Under the pieces are notes generated by a model. The model did no database searches, had not been told where the DNA came from, and saw only the letters and a program-made list of their open reading frames with translations. A DNA stretch of 64,000 nucleotides from Amborella trichopoda. Lineage: Eukaryota > Streptophyta > Magnoliopsida > Amborellales > Amborellaceae. A program made the position numbers and the translations under genes. Below, piece by piece: positions 24,886 through 35,840 of this stretch; the first letter of the stretch is position 1; every line of letters starts with the position of its first letter. The stretch is taken from NCBI RefSeq assembly GCF_000471905.2, contig NW_006500351.1, positions 3,085,483 to 3,149,482 of the forward strand, given 5' to 3'.

Positions 24886-25340
24886 GTTTTTTTTTTTTTG
24901 AGTAAATTAACTATTGTGTTAATAATTTAAGGAAGTACAAGGTATTAGTAGATACAAAAATAGGCATTCCCCAATCCTGGGTGCCTTATGCTGAAACCCC
25001 TAAGGGTTCAGGAAAGCAACACACCACTAAGATCACGAAAGAGGAGCGAGAACAGAATTGGCTTGAGTCCTCTATAAGAGGGGTTCAGGCTAGCTCCCTC
25101 CTTAGCTAGCGCAACTGCATCGGCGTTAGCCTCCCTCTGCGTGTCCCTAAGAAACTTGGAAGGAAGTACATAGGTGATCAATCTCGGCAAAATGGCATCT
25201 AATATCCACAGGATGGGGAAGAATCCAGATGCCCAGGAGAGAGTGTTTTGAGAGTCATCCTTGACCAATAACTAGGTTCCCCAATTTCAATCGAATGTTC
25301 TAAGACCCTCACGCGATGCCACGGCCTCTGCGTTGGCGAG
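24886..25340 (-). mobile_element. 3' end of an L1-type LINE: RNase H domain plus poly(A)
   Basis: The minus strand ends in a poly(A) tail (T run at about 24,887-24,899). Above it is the C-terminal RNase H domain of a plant L1 element, with VKDDSQNTLSWASG, then REANADAVALAKEGA, the E-A-N-x-x-A-D-x-L-A-K motif. Upstream, in another frame, are EAVASREGLRTFD-like residues, so the domain is frameshifted. A stop also interrupts the N-terminal part. Coding similarity stops at about 25,340, where the satellite begins. The copy is therefore 5'-truncated or was replaced by the satellite. Confidence 0.75.
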
Positions 25341-26310
25341 TCCGACCCTCCACCGTATGAAGTTTTGTGCACATGCGCACCACGCACGCTCAACTCAACG
25401 CGCGAGATTCGCGCACAAATCATGCCGGTTTGTTGCTCACAATTATGGCGGCTTGTGCACCGTACGATTTTCCCCACGTTTCCCCAAAAACGTGTGCATG
25501 AAGTGCCACTTAAGTGCCCACCATACGAAGTTTCGTGCACACGCGCACCGCATGTGCTCAACTCTACGCAGGCAATTCACTCGCAAGCCATGCCAGTTTG
25601 TTGCGCGCAATTATGGCAGCTTGTGCACAGTTGTGCACCTTATAATTTACCCCACGTACTCCCAAATACATGCGCATGAAGTGCCACTTAAGTGCCGTCC
25701 GTACGAAGTTTTGTGCACACGTGCGAGCTCAACTCAACGAGCACGATTCGTGTGTAAACCGTGCCAGTTTGTTGCACACAATTGTGGCGGATTGTCCACA
25801 CTTGTGCACCTACAATTTGCCCCATGTTCCCCCAAACACGTGCCCATGAAGTGCCACTTAAGTGCCCTCCGTACAAAGTTTCATGCACATGCACATCGCA
25901 CGCACTCAACTCATCGCGCGCGATTCACGTGCAAACTGTGCCGGTTTGTTGCGCGCAATTATGGCGGCTTGTGTGCACTTGTGCACCGTACGATTTGCCC
26001 CACATTCCCCCAAACATGTGCCCATGAAATGCCACTTAAGTTCCCTCCGTATGAAGTTTCGTGCACACGTGCACCGCACGCGCTCAACTCAACGCGTACG
26101 ATTTGTACGCAAACTGTGTCAGTTTGTTGCGCACAATTATGGTGGCTTGTGCGCACTTGTGCACCTTATGATTTTCCCCATGTTCCCCCAAACACTTGTG
26201 CACGAAGTGCCACTTAAGTGCCCTCTGTACGAAATTTTGTGCACATACGCACCGTGCGCGCTCAACTCAACGCGCACGATTCGAGCACAAATCATGCGCT
26301 AGGATTCACT
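25341..26310. repeat. GC-rich satellite, six units of ~168-178 bp
   Basis: The landmark TACGAAGTTTCGTGCAC (with variants) occurs at 25,356, 25,524, 25,702, 25,872, 26,050 and 26,228. The spacings are 168, 178, 170, 178 and 178 bp. Each unit also holds GTGCCACTTAAGTGCC, CGCTCAACTCAACGCG, a TTGTTGCGCACAATTATGG word and CCCCACGTTCCCCCAAA. The unit contains the 10-bp palindrome CACTTAAGTG and many CpG sites. Long open frames (294 codons on the plus strand) follow from the repeat having few stops and show no domain. Confidence 0.95.
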
Positions 26311-26630
26311 TCACTTCGGCCGAAGAGGCCAAAGCCTTCGGATTTTAGAACGAGCAAAGTGAAGCCTTGTGTTGCTACTTCGGTCAGATTTGGGTATGCT
26401 TCAGGCCGATTCGGTCGAGGCTTCGGCCTAAGCAACGAAATATCTATATAAAAGTATTTTTTATTTTTAAAATTTTTATTTTTTCATTTTCTTTATATAT
26501 AAATATCTAATTTAGCTATATTAAATTAAAAATAAAAAGTCCAAAGTCCTTGAATCGGCCGAAGCACCGAATTGCTTCATTTTTCTCACCAAACCAAAGA
26601 AGACTCCAAAGCGAATTTGACATCCTTGCT
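26311..26630. mobile_element. MITE-like stretch with CTTCGGCC words
   Basis: It begins near AGGATTCACTTCACTTCGG and ends with the inverse of AGGATGTCAAATTCGCTTTGG. CTTCGGCC/GGCCGAAG words sit near both ends and an AT-rich middle lies between. The approximate inverted ends suggest a small DNA transposon between the satellite and the viral cluster. Borders are uncertain. Confidence 0.4.
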
Positions 26631-26639
26631 CTATTATAT

Positions 26640-26830
26640 GAGGCATTCCTTCAAGTTTTGCCATATGATGGTCAGATTCTTTGGGCCCTAACTTAAAAGG
26701 TGAAGCTTTTATTTCATGTTTTTCCCCTCTTAATTGTAAGCTTGATTCAGGGGGGTGGATAGATTCTATTTTTTCACCTTTAATTGCCTAAAACTTCAAC
26801 CTCCTCAAACTCAAAGGGAACCTTCAATCT
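26640..26830 (-). mobile_element. Pararetrovirus fragment, segment between movement protein and capsid
   Basis: This 190-bp piece is a near copy of 32,815-33,000 in the same orientation, sharing words such as GGTCAGATTCTTTGGGCCCT. It belongs to the minus-strand reading of the first viral ORF, past the movement protein. It contains frame-breaking changes. It marks the left edge of the viral cluster. Confidence 0.65.
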
Positions 26831-26859
26831 TAAGTTAAAGAATGTTCAGTCTCAAAAGA

Positions 26860-27190
26860 ACTGAGGGTATCAACCTTATTAAAAAAGAAATCTAAGCCAT
26901 AATTCATTGTGTAACTAAATTTCAAAGTGATTTACTTAATAAAAAATTTCTCATTCGAACTGATTGCAAATCAACCAAAGATATTCTTGAGAAAGACGTA
27001 AAAAATCTTGTTGCAAAGCAAATTTTTGCCCGATGGCAAGGTATTCTTTCCTCGTTTGATTTTAATGTTGAACATATTAATGGTAAACATAACCATCTTC
27101 CTGACTTTTGGACTCGAGAATTTTTCTAGGGAGGGAAAGAGAAGCCAATATCAGCCAATGGATATAGTTCTCAGCCAAGGCAAGAGCTTG
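26860..27190 (+). mobile_element. Pararetrovirus fragment: end of RNase H and following linker
   Basis: The plus strand reads the C-terminal part of a Caulimoviridae RNase H domain (LIRTDCKSTKDILEKDV, then FDFNVEHINGKHNHLPDF). The linker that follows RNase H in the other copies comes next, broken by a stop right after the domain. At about 27,200 the sequence jumps back to the region just after the RT catalytic motif, so two partial copies are joined head to tail. Similar segments lie at 27,740-28,030, 34,926-35,060 and 37,690-37,930. Confidence 0.8.
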
Positions 27191-27194
27191 ACAC

Positions 27195-28030
27195 CATATA
27201 ATAATCCGAAACCATTGATTAACATTGGAAACATCTAAATATATTTTTGAAAGCTATAAAAAATGCTGGATTAGTTGTTTCAGCAAAAAAGATAAACCTT
27301 TTTAAAACCAAAATAAGGTTGATTGGGTATAATATTTACCAAGGAAGGATTATTCCTATCAACAGGGCCATTGAATTTGCATCAAAATTCCTGGATATTA
27401 TTAAAGACAAAACTGAATTACAAAGATTCCTTGCTTGTTTAAGTTATATATCTGACTTTTACAAAGACTTGGCTTTAGATGCTAAACCGTTATTTCAAAG
27501 GTTAAAAAAGAACCCTCCTGACTGAACAAATGAACATACAATGACTGTTAAAAAACTAAAATTAAAAGTTAAGGAATTACGTTGCTTAGCATTATCGGAT
27601 CCCAAAGCTTTTAAAATTGTTGAAACTGACGCTTCTGAACTAGGATTAGGGGGAATACTTAAACAAAATTCCCAAAAGCATGAACAGTTAGTACGGTTTA
27701 TTTCCAAGATCTGGAATCATGCTCAACAAAACTATTTCACTGTTAAAAAAAAATCTTAACCATAATTCATTGTGTAACTAAATTTCAAAGTGATTTACTT
27801 AATAAAAAAATTCTCATTAGAACTGATTGCAAATCAGCCAAAGATATTCTTGAGAAAGACGTAAAAAATCTCGTCGCAAAGCAAATTTTTGCCCGATGGC
27901 AAGATATTATTTCCTCGTTTGATTTTGATGTTGAGCATATTAATGGTAAACATAACCATCTTTCTGACTTTTTGACTTGAGAATTTTTACAGGGAGGGAA
28001 AGAGAAGCCAACATCAGCCAATGGATATAG
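27195..28030 (+). mobile_element. Pararetrovirus fragment: RT C-terminal part and RNase H
   Basis: The plus strand reads the connection after the RT palm (KAIKNAGLVVSAKKINLF, then ELQRFLACLSYISDFYKDLA). The RNase H start follows (KIVETDASELGLGG, with the first catalytic Asp). RNase H continues past a stop at about 27,758 to VEHINGKHNHLSDFLT. Further stops are at about 27,524 and at the end of the domain. This is the replication part of a Caulimoviridae polyprotein. It is not functional because of the stops and the missing RT palm. Confidence 0.85.
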
Positions 28031-29088
28031 TTCTCAGCCAAGGCACGAGCTTGGCCCCATATAATAATCCAGGAAAAAGTCTAGCCTCATATAGTTCTAG
28101 CTAGAGAAAAAGCCTAGCTTCTCAATCTACTCCAATCCCCTATAAGCACAAATAATCAAAGTGCAAATAGAATGTCGTTCCTTGAAACAACATATATACC
28201 GCTGATAATTATTGAAAATGATCACAGGGAAAAAGACCCTGTTGAAATAGCAGCTATATACTTACGCAATCACCTTCATCCCAGTATAGGAGACAATTGC
28301 AGAGAATGGTATGAAACCATATTATAGAAATAATGACTCTGAAATAGCATACTCAAAATTTCAAATCCATAAAATCATCTCTTATAGAGATTGGGGATGA
28401 AATCCTTTAAAATCAATGATGTTGAATACTAAAGGATTTAAAAATAAATCCTACCAATATTTTGAATATATAAATGCATGGGATGAAGTTTTTTCCTACC
28501 AAAATACAAAAACCACTCATAGTTGGTACGTATAGTTTAAAAGAACTGAATCAATAGAGTTTCCTAACTGGTTTAAAAATTGGTTTACGTTATGGGGATC
28601 ATGCAGCCAGATACTTCCCAAAAAATTACAGATTTCACAAAGAAAATTATCTGATTATAATGAAAATAGTCTAAAACAAGACTATCATTTCTATTTTATG
28701 ACCTTATATCAGGTCCCTTAGATTTTAAAATGGGCATATCAACTCTCTGAGGACGACATGGATCGATGGGATTATATCACGGAATTACGCTGACATATAT
28801 CAATAAAATGGTGGGATAGTTACAAGAATGATTCCCTGGACTCAGAAAATATTCACATGAAAATAATACCTTCTTCCTCACCAAATTCTAATATGGGATT
28901 TTTTGAATATATTACATTAATGCAACATAAAAACCCGACACTATCAAAAGCTGAGCTTAAAAAGAAGATGCTATTAGCCCTGGAAGAAAACGAAGACAAA
29001 ATATCTACTCCAACAAAAGACGAAGAAACAGAAGATTATAGCTTGTTAAATGGTGATGACTTTGCAGAGATTACATTCCTTCCAATGA
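28031..29088 (+). mobile_element. Pararetrovirus fragment: second ORF downstream of RNase H
   Basis: After a ~120-bp linker this segment reads, across several frame changes and stops, the ORF that follows RNase H in all copies of this cluster. Recognisable pieces are FLETTYIPLIIIENDH, IAAIYLRNHLHP and, near the 3' end, MGFFEYITLMQHKNPTLSK and an acidic tail. Homologous pieces are at 35,210-35,432 (plus), 36,575-35,841 and 37,500-36,860 (minus). Its function is not clear from sequence. The W-rich middle could be capsid-like. It is interrupted at many points (stops near 28,325, 28,400 and 28,540 among others). At about 29,088 it is fused directly to the capsid C-terminus of ORF1, a rearrangement. 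Confidence 0.7.
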
Positions 29089-30270
29089 ATAGCTGGACTT
29101 CCCCATCTGTTCATCGAAAATGTTAAGACAAGGATTAAAAATAAGCGTGGAGGAATTATTCCCCTCTATACCCTTGGAGAACACTCAGCAAAAATCTATG
29201 CTGAAGGTCTTGCGTTATGCACAGACCTAAAACTAAGAAGACAATTAGAAAAGTAAAGAATGAGTAGGAAAAAGGAATTATGAGATTTTTGTGAACAATT
29301 TGGGTATAACACTTTGCCTACTTCTAATCCTACCCACAAACAAAAATATAAAGACTTATGTAAAACGAAGTCTAAATTTCAAGAGGAAAGAAAAACACTT
29401 TTCCTAAAATTTTTTTACAAGACCATTCTTTTAAACAAAGGGGAAAAAGAAAAAAACCAGTTTGCTACAATTGCAGAAAAGTAGGACATTATAAAAATAT
29501 ATGCAGAATAAAAAAGAAAATTAATGTACTCGAAATAGATTTAGATATTAAAAAACAATTATTTGACGTCTTTTTAATAAAGAGAGATGAATTTGATGAG
29601 TCTTCTAACTCTGATAGTGAAATACTTATTGGGCAAATAAATGATGAAGATTTGATCTTTACAAGCTCGAAATCTTATTCAGAATCTAAGGATATGCTTG
29701 ATAATGACTGCCAGTGTAATTTTTTAAAGGCTACTATTGATATGAATGGTTTAAACTTAAACACACTAACAAAAGAAGAAAATTTAATCATAGACTTAAT
29801 TGATAAAATAAGTGACCTAGAGGCTAAAAAAGAAGCCTTGATGCAATATATAAATATTGCCAATGTACCTTTTAATTCCACTACTCCTAAACGATCTCTC
29901 ATCCCTACTAGGTAAGACTATAGTTTTATTGATATTCTAAAAAGAGTCCAAAACAAAACACAAACAGAGAGGGAACCTTTGATCCCTGAGTTCAAGAGTG
30001 AAATAACAAAGTACGCAATGAACTTATAACTCTAAAGACTAGAGTTCAAATATTACAAATAGCAAATACCTCTTTTGAAAATAAAGATAAGCATAATGAG
30101 AATACTAAAGAAGAATTCAATAACCTGAGAACTGATTATGACCATAATCTTCTACCTCTTGAAGCCGAAGATACTTTGCCTAAAGTTCTAGAAAATGATA
30201 TTCCTAACATTTCAACTAAATGTAATATGTTAGAAACTGTGAATATGTGAATCTGTTAGACAAAGTCATA
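29089..30270 (+). mobile_element. Pararetrovirus fragment: capsid C-terminus and zinc knuckle
   Basis: It starts in the frame reading GLPHLFIENVKTRIKNK (capsid C-terminal part). After frameshifts near 29,270 and 29,420 it reads a CCHC zinc knuckle, CYNCRKVGHYKNIC (about 29,460-29,505), in a Lys-rich context. An acidic linker and a coiled-coil-like stretch (LIIDLIDKISDLEAKKEALM) follow. Stops near 29,914 and 30,247 break the frame before the protease. In this family the zinc knuckle ends the capsid region of the polyprotein. Confidence 0.8.
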
Positions 30271-31380
30271 ATACAGAGGGGTTCACCATCGTTAAAATAG
30301 TTATCCAAAAAGAATATACCTTCCAAACCACTGCTCCTATAGATTCAGGGGTAGATTTGAATTATATAAATGAAGGCCTAGTTCCAACAAAATACTTTAG
30401 CAAAACAACACATGTCTTAAACACCACTGACGGAAGCAAGATGTTGATAAACTATAAACTGTCTGATGCTACGGTCTGTAATAACGGTGCATGCTTTAAG
30501 TTTTTATTTATTTATGGTTAAAGGTTTAAGCCAGCCGGTTATTCTTGGAACTCCTTTCCTAACTATAAAAATTGATAACACTAGAATAAAAGTTGATATT
30601 GAGGGACATGAGGTAAAATTTGATTTTATAGATAAACCCAGAGTCCATGAGATTAATAATATTAAAAGTAAAATATCCACAAAGGAAAAATTCCTTTTTC
30701 ATTTAAAAGAAGAAGTCAAATATAAGATCATTGTTGAAAAGCTTATGTCATCTCAGATGCAAAGTAAAATGAACAATTTTAAAATAATTTTGGAAGAAGA
30801 AATATGTGTTGATATTCCTAACGCTTTTTGGAGTAGGAAACAACATATTGTTGAGCTTCCTTATGAACCAGATTTTAATGAACAAAAAATTCCTACCAAA
30901 GCTAGACCTATTCAAATGAATAGTAGGCTCCTGGAAATTTGTAAAACTGAGATACAAGAATTACTTGATAAGTAACTTCTCAGAAAAAGTTCCTCACCAT
31001 AGAGTTGTGCAGCTTTCTATGTTGAAAAAGCTTCAGAAATCGAAAGGGGAGCTCGTCGACTGGTTATAAATTACAAACCTTTAAACAAAGCGTTGAGATG
31101 GATTCGATATCCCATACCAAATAAAAGAGATCTCTTAGATAGATTGATCAATGCCTGTTTTTTCTCAAAATTTGATTTAAAATTAGGATATTGGCAGATT
31201 CCGATAATAGAAAAAGATAGAGAAAAAATGACTTTCAATGTTCCTTTCGGGTATTATGAATGGAATGTGATGCCTTTTGGTTTGAAAAATGCCCCTTTTG
31301 AATTCCAAAATATCATGAACAACATTTTTAATCCCTATACTAAATTTATGATTGTTTATATTGATGACATACTTGTTTAA
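30271..31380 (+). mobile_element. Pararetrovirus fragment: aspartic protease and RT up to YIDD
   Basis: Protease: the D-S-G catalytic triad lies near 30,338 (PIDSGVDLNYI), followed after a frame change by the flap/end motif VILGTPFLT. RT: IVELPYEPDF entry region, then a stop at about 30,973 and a frameshift near 31,010-31,070. Next come FDLKLGYWQIPI, VMPFGLKNAPFEFQ and YIDDILV at the very end. The catalytic YIDD is intact. A stop codon follows at once at 31,378-31,380, where the sequence switches to an inverted viral segment. The RT connection and RNase H are missing from this copy. Confidence 0.85.
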
Positions 31381-31865
31381 GGGTTTCACTACTATTTGGA
31401 CAAGACCTATATAAAGATCGTTGTAATATTTCTTTTGATGCTCGTCAACCATTCTAGTTGATAAAATTTGAAAACCATCTTGATTTTCCATTACAGAAAT
31501 AGTCTTTTCAATAGTTTTAATTGAAAAACTACTTCGAAAATCAAAAATCCCTTTTTTATAAACATCAGTTGTGGGAACTTTTGGGATATTCTAATTTTGA
31601 ATTTGTTTATCAATATTATCAATAATCATTTCTTCCTAATTATTAACTCGGAGAGTATTACTACTGGAACTGGAAGCGGTTCTATTCGATAATGTCCTAA
31701 ATAAATTTGCCAGTTAAATCTTGGTATTACTCAGAGTCAACTGGAAACTGTCCTTACACCTTGCTACTCTTCCGGCTAATGGTGGTCTTTAGGTCACATC
31801 GAATTTAGAGATTTTGACAAGATTTAAATGATCAAGAATGTTCAGTTCACCATTGCATATATGAA
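31381..31865 (-). mobile_element. Pararetrovirus fragment: start of ORF1 / movement protein region, copy 2
   Basis: Near copy of 33,955-34,435 in the same orientation, sharing TGCTCGTCAACCATTCTAGT, ACATCAGTTGTGGGAAC and CAACTGGAAAC words. On the minus strand it is the N-terminal part of ORF1 next to the primer site. It is joined head-on to the plus-strand RT fragment at 31,380. Confidence 0.75.
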
Positions 31866-32814
31866 TTTTTCTTTCCAATGATCGCTTTTACTATCCTCTC
31901 TAGATAATAATTTGGAGTAAAAAACGTCTTTATACTATTTAAAGTGTGAGAGGGTTGGACAACGTAAATTTGACAGTAAGTCTTTAGACCTAGCAGATAA
32001 AAGAGTCGTAGTTTCTACAAAATGAAGCGTAATAGTGTAGATTAGAGTATTAACTGCGTCTCCCTTGTCTACAATGGTTTCTTGCACCCGACCAGGTTCA
32101 ATTTCAGTTTTAACAACCCATTACTTAGTCGCATACAAAATTTGATCTTTAGCTTCTTCATTCATATGGAAATCCCACCAACTTCTAAGCTATCCTGTAA
32201 AACCACATATAATGGCTTTGGCAATTTCATGATCTTTATTTGTGCTTGCTTTACAAGCGGTGGTATACATCGTCATATATTTCAAGGTCAAGAATTTGGT
32301 TTTCGACATGCCGTATATATTCTAATTTACAATAGACCTCTCTGAATATGACACAAAGCTAGTTATAAGGTCGTCTTCTATTTAGAGATCTACCAGAGTA
32401 GGTCTAGGATAATACATCCTAGTTGGGGCTACAGGCCTAGTTTTTCTCCCATAATCTATTCGATTAACCTCTAAGCTTTTGGGTTTAAAAGCCTTTTCTA
32501 TCTCAGATATCTTTTGGTTTGAAAAACTATCATCTTTCTGAAGAACTTTCACCTCCCCAATTGTTTTCCCCTTTCCATCTATGTTTAATTTTTCAAGTCT
32601 TTTGACCAGCTCATTCACTAATTCTTTATGGCCCTCTTTTTTATTAATTCCTTGTAGGCTAAATTTTCCTACTGCTATACTTGGTGGTGGTTTAAATAAG
32701 ACAGTTCCTTTCTCTTTTTCCTCCTTTTTCTCTTGAGATCTTATTTTATTTAGTACATTTTCTATTCTGCTGGTTCGCTTTCCTATAGTTTGTAGAGATT
32801 TGTGTAGTTATTTT
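31866..32814 (-). mobile_element. Pararetrovirus fragment: capsid N-terminal half
   Basis: The minus strand reads RTSRIENVLNKI, a KLNIDGKGKTIGEVKV segment, RMYYPRPTLVDL followed by a stop at about 32,382, then KDHEIAKAIICGFTG, the WWD motif and an acidic to basic segment ending DHWKEKFI at about 31,870. The G-F-T-G-x-L-x-x-WWD stretch is typical of the capsid part of Caulimoviridae polyproteins of this type. Several stops interrupt it. It ends exactly where the ORF1-start copy begins. Confidence 0.75.
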
Positions 32815-33190
32815 GTTCTATTATATGAGGTATTCCTTCGAGTTTGGCCATATGATTGTCAGATTCTTTGGGCCCTAACTTAAAAAGTGAAGCTTTTATT
32901 TCATGTGTTTCCCCTCTTAATTGTAAGCATGATGCAGGGGGTGGATAGATTCTATTTTTTCACTTTTAATTGTATGGAACGTTTGAAAGGTATTTTGAAC
33001 TGTATTTATTTTAAATTTTTGATACCTAAACCCTCTTTTTTTAGAATATATCTGAGCCATTTAAAGAATTTGGCATTTGTTTTGTGCTGTAACATAAATT
33101 TATTAAAATTTATATGAAAAACATTTTTCAATTTTTTTTCAAACTTCTGAAAAAACCATTATCTTATTTGTTTGTTTTCTTCTGAGAGAA
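32815..33190 (-). mobile_element. Pararetrovirus fragment: segment between movement protein and capsid
   Basis: Second copy of the 26,640-26,830 segment (minus-strand LRGETHEIKASLFKLGPKES), extended by an AT-rich, frame-broken stretch to about 33,190. Confidence 0.65.
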
Positions 33191-34438
33191 AATATTTTTG
33201 GATCTACTCTTTATCGATCATAAATTCATCGGACTTTTGGATGGTGAGAATTTCGAAATCGAATTCAGAAAGGGTTGGTTCTTCATGTTTAGTTTGAGAA
33301 GAACTAGGGGTATCAACCTTATAAATGGGGTATTGGATCTGGTTTGAAGCTTTTCTTAATCCTTCAGTAACTATCATCTCATTATGACCTTTTTCATAAT
33401 TAGTTTGAGGAATAGAGGAGGTTGAAGTTCTAGGTGGAACTCTGGGATGTATATTAGAAATACTCAGCCTAGTTCTCCTAGATGATGGGAACTGTATTTC
33501 TATTTCTCCATCAGAATATTAAACTATTTGTTCAGGTTCTCTATTTTCAGGGATCTTAGTCTGGGTTTCAGACTAGAGTGACCATTTTTCAGGTAATTTT
33601 ACTTGCTTCCAAGATACAGACCTAGGTATTACTAGATTGGATTTGTCCATATTAGTTTGAAAGAAAATAATTTGTCATTTAGTATCCATTTGCCTAGCAT
33701 TAGGGCAATGAGTGTTCATAACCTTATAACAGATCCTGGATCCATATCAAAACCGTGAGTTTTAAGGTTAAGAGTTAAAACTTTTAACAGATTGGGATCC
33801 GATAAAGCCACTGAGAAATTTGGAAAGCTGTTGAAGTATATAGCTCCATTACATAGAGTAGATTCTATGATTCTTAACAAAAAATCGGTAAATCGTCTAT
33901 GTCTATTATCTCTTAAACAAAGTAGTACATAATTGTTTAATCCTGTTCTTGTTAAGGGTTTCCCTGCTATTTGGAAGAGACCTATATGAAATAGTTGTAA
34001 TCTTTTTTTTTATGCTCGTCAACCATTCTAGTTGATAAAAGTTGAAAACTATCTTGAGTTTCCATTACAGAAATAGTATTTTCAATAGTTTTAAATGAAA
34101 AACTACTTCGAAAATCAAAAGTCCCTTTTTTATAGACATCAGTTGTGGGAACTTTTGAGATATTCCAATTTTGAATTTGTTACTCAATATTCTTGATAAT
34201 CACTTCTTCCCTATTATTAACTCAGAGAGTATTACTACTGGAACTAGAAGTGCTTCTATTCGATAATGTCTTGAATAAATTTACCATTTAAATCTTGGTA
34301 TTACCTGGAGTCAACTGGAAACAGTCCCTACACCTTGCTGCTCTCCTGGCTAATGGTGGTCTTTGGGTCACATCGACTTTAGAGATTTTGACAATATTTA
34401 AATGGGCAAGAATGTTTAATTCACCACTGAATATAACT
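33191..34438 (-). mobile_element. Pararetrovirus fragment: movement protein (30K type)
   Basis: The minus strand carries the start of ORF1 just below the primer site. The piece near 33,790-33,730 (LTLNLKTHGFDMDPGSV) is characteristic of the Caulimoviridae cell-to-cell movement protein. Upstream of it are LTRTGLNNYVLLCLRDNRHR and ESTLCNGAIYFNSFPNF pieces. Reading requires many frame changes, and stops are frequent in the first 400 bases. Downstream it passes into the segment that precedes the capsid. A partial second copy is at 31,381-31,865. Confidence 0.75.
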
Positions 34439-34452
34439 TGGCTTTGATACTA
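34439..34452 (-). other. Pararetrovirus primer binding site (Met-tRNA type)
   Basis: The minus strand reads TAGTATCAAAGCCA, two mismatches from the canonical initiator Met-tRNA complement TGGTATCAGAGCCA used by Caulimoviridae and many plant retroelements. Both differences are G to A. It lies between the leader and the movement protein, where it belongs. Confidence 0.75.
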
Positions 34453-34925
34453 TAAGTAGCGGAAGAGACAAAAGGAAGAGTAAGAGCCATTAGGGAGAGT
34501 GAGTCAATAGTCAATAATCAATAACAATATAGTAATAACAGAAAAATAAAATGGAAGAAGTAACTAAATAGAAGAAATGATTAAGACACATATATTTAAC
34601 ACAAGGTTATAACATTTATAAAACAAAGCTGTAACACTTACATGATAGCCTTGAAGAAATGAATGATATACCAACAGAGTGGTTCCTCTTCTTCAAAAGA
34701 CTCAAACAACTTAAGCAAAGCTTACACTCAGTCAAAAAGCAACCACTTAGAACTTAAAGCAAACACTTAGAACCTCCAAAGATGACCCCTCTCCCCTTCA
34801 GTCTGGCCTCCTTATATAGAGGAGAAGGGGTCGGACTTCAAATGGTTTCAAATCCGCACCAACACACAGAAAGTAAGATGCTAAAAACAAGAAGAAAATA
34901 GAATGCTAAAAGAAAAAGATGTTAA
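34453..34925 (-). promoter_or_regulatory. Pararetrovirus leader and promoter, copy 1
   Basis: A strong TATA box lies on the minus strand at 34,822-34,810 (CCTCTATATAAGG). Downstream is a leader of about 350 bases with pyrimidine-rich words and repeated AACACTTAGAAC-type words, running to the primer site. A second version of promoter and leader lies at 35,433-35,840. Whether it is still active cannot be judged. Confidence 0.65.
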
Positions 34926-35432
34926 GTATTGATGTTGAGCATATTAATGGTAAACATAACCATCTTCTTGACTTTTTGACTTGAGAATTTTTACAGGGAG
35001 GGAAAGAGAAGCCAACATCAACCAATGGATATAGTTCTCAGCCAAGGCAAGAGCTTGGCCCCATATAATAATCCAAGAAAAAGCCTGGCCTCACGTAGTT
35101 CTAGCTCGAGAAAAAGCCCAGCTTCCTAATCTACTCCAAAAACTTTAATACGAAAGCAAGTTCAAGAGATTGATCTTTCTCCCCAATCCCCTATAAGCAC
35201 AAATAATCAAAGTGCAAACGAAAACCCCGTTCCTTGAAACAACATATATACCACTGATAATTATTGAAAATGATCACAAGGAAAAAGACCTTGTTGAAAT
35301 AGCAGCTATATACTTACGCAATCACCTTCATCCCAATAAAGGAGACAATTGCAGAGAATGGTATGCGACCATACTGATGGAAATAGGGTCGGTGTCTATA
35401 GTACACCATTATAAAAATAATGACTTTGAATA
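34926..35432 (+). mobile_element. Pararetrovirus fragment: RNase H end, linker, start of second ORF
   Basis: The plus strand runs from the last RNase H residues (FDVEHINGKHNHL-like, at about 34,930-34,960) through the linker into FLETTYIPLIIIENDH and IAAIYLRNHLHPNKGDN at 35,212-35,432. It shows the natural junction of RNase H and the second ORF without an intervening promoter. It ends abruptly at an inverted leader. Confidence 0.75.
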
Positions 35433-35840
35433 AGCAAAGATTACACTCAGTCAATAAGCAAACACTCAGAACTTCAAGCAAACACTTAGAACCTCCGAAG
35501 ATGATCCCTCTCCCCTTCGGTCTAGCCTCCTTTTATAGAGGAGGAGGGGTCGGACTTCAAATGGTTTCAAATCCGCACCGACACACAGAAAGTAAGATGC
35601 TAAAAAAAAAAAAAATTCTAGTCAGAAAAAGTAAAGAAATAGTAAAAGTAATATTCTTCTACAGTGACCAATCTGTCGGTGGCAATAATGCTCATGTTTA
35701 CTGTAGCAACAGTGACTAACTTGTTGGTGCTCTTTACTGTAGATTTAGGGACATGTGTCCTAAATGCATTTGGAGTCATTGTCCCTTGCTCTTAATTCAT
35801 TGGGAAGAATGTAATGGAGAGAATGTAATCCATGCACAGT
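35433..35840 (-). promoter_or_regulatory. Pararetrovirus leader and promoter, copy 2
   Basis: The minus-strand TATA box at 35,541-35,529 (CCTCTATAAAAGG) and the bases around it closely match copy 1. Upstream, 35,640-35,840 is the intergenic region with CACTGTAGAAG-like and GTAAAGAGCACC words. Its upper edge runs directly from the end of the second ORF, which places that ORF immediately before the promoter in the viral map. Confidence 0.65.

Noticed and set aside
25333-26302. Long plus-strand ORFs (up to 294 codons)
   Set aside because: They follow the tandem satellite, differ in frame between units, and show no domain.
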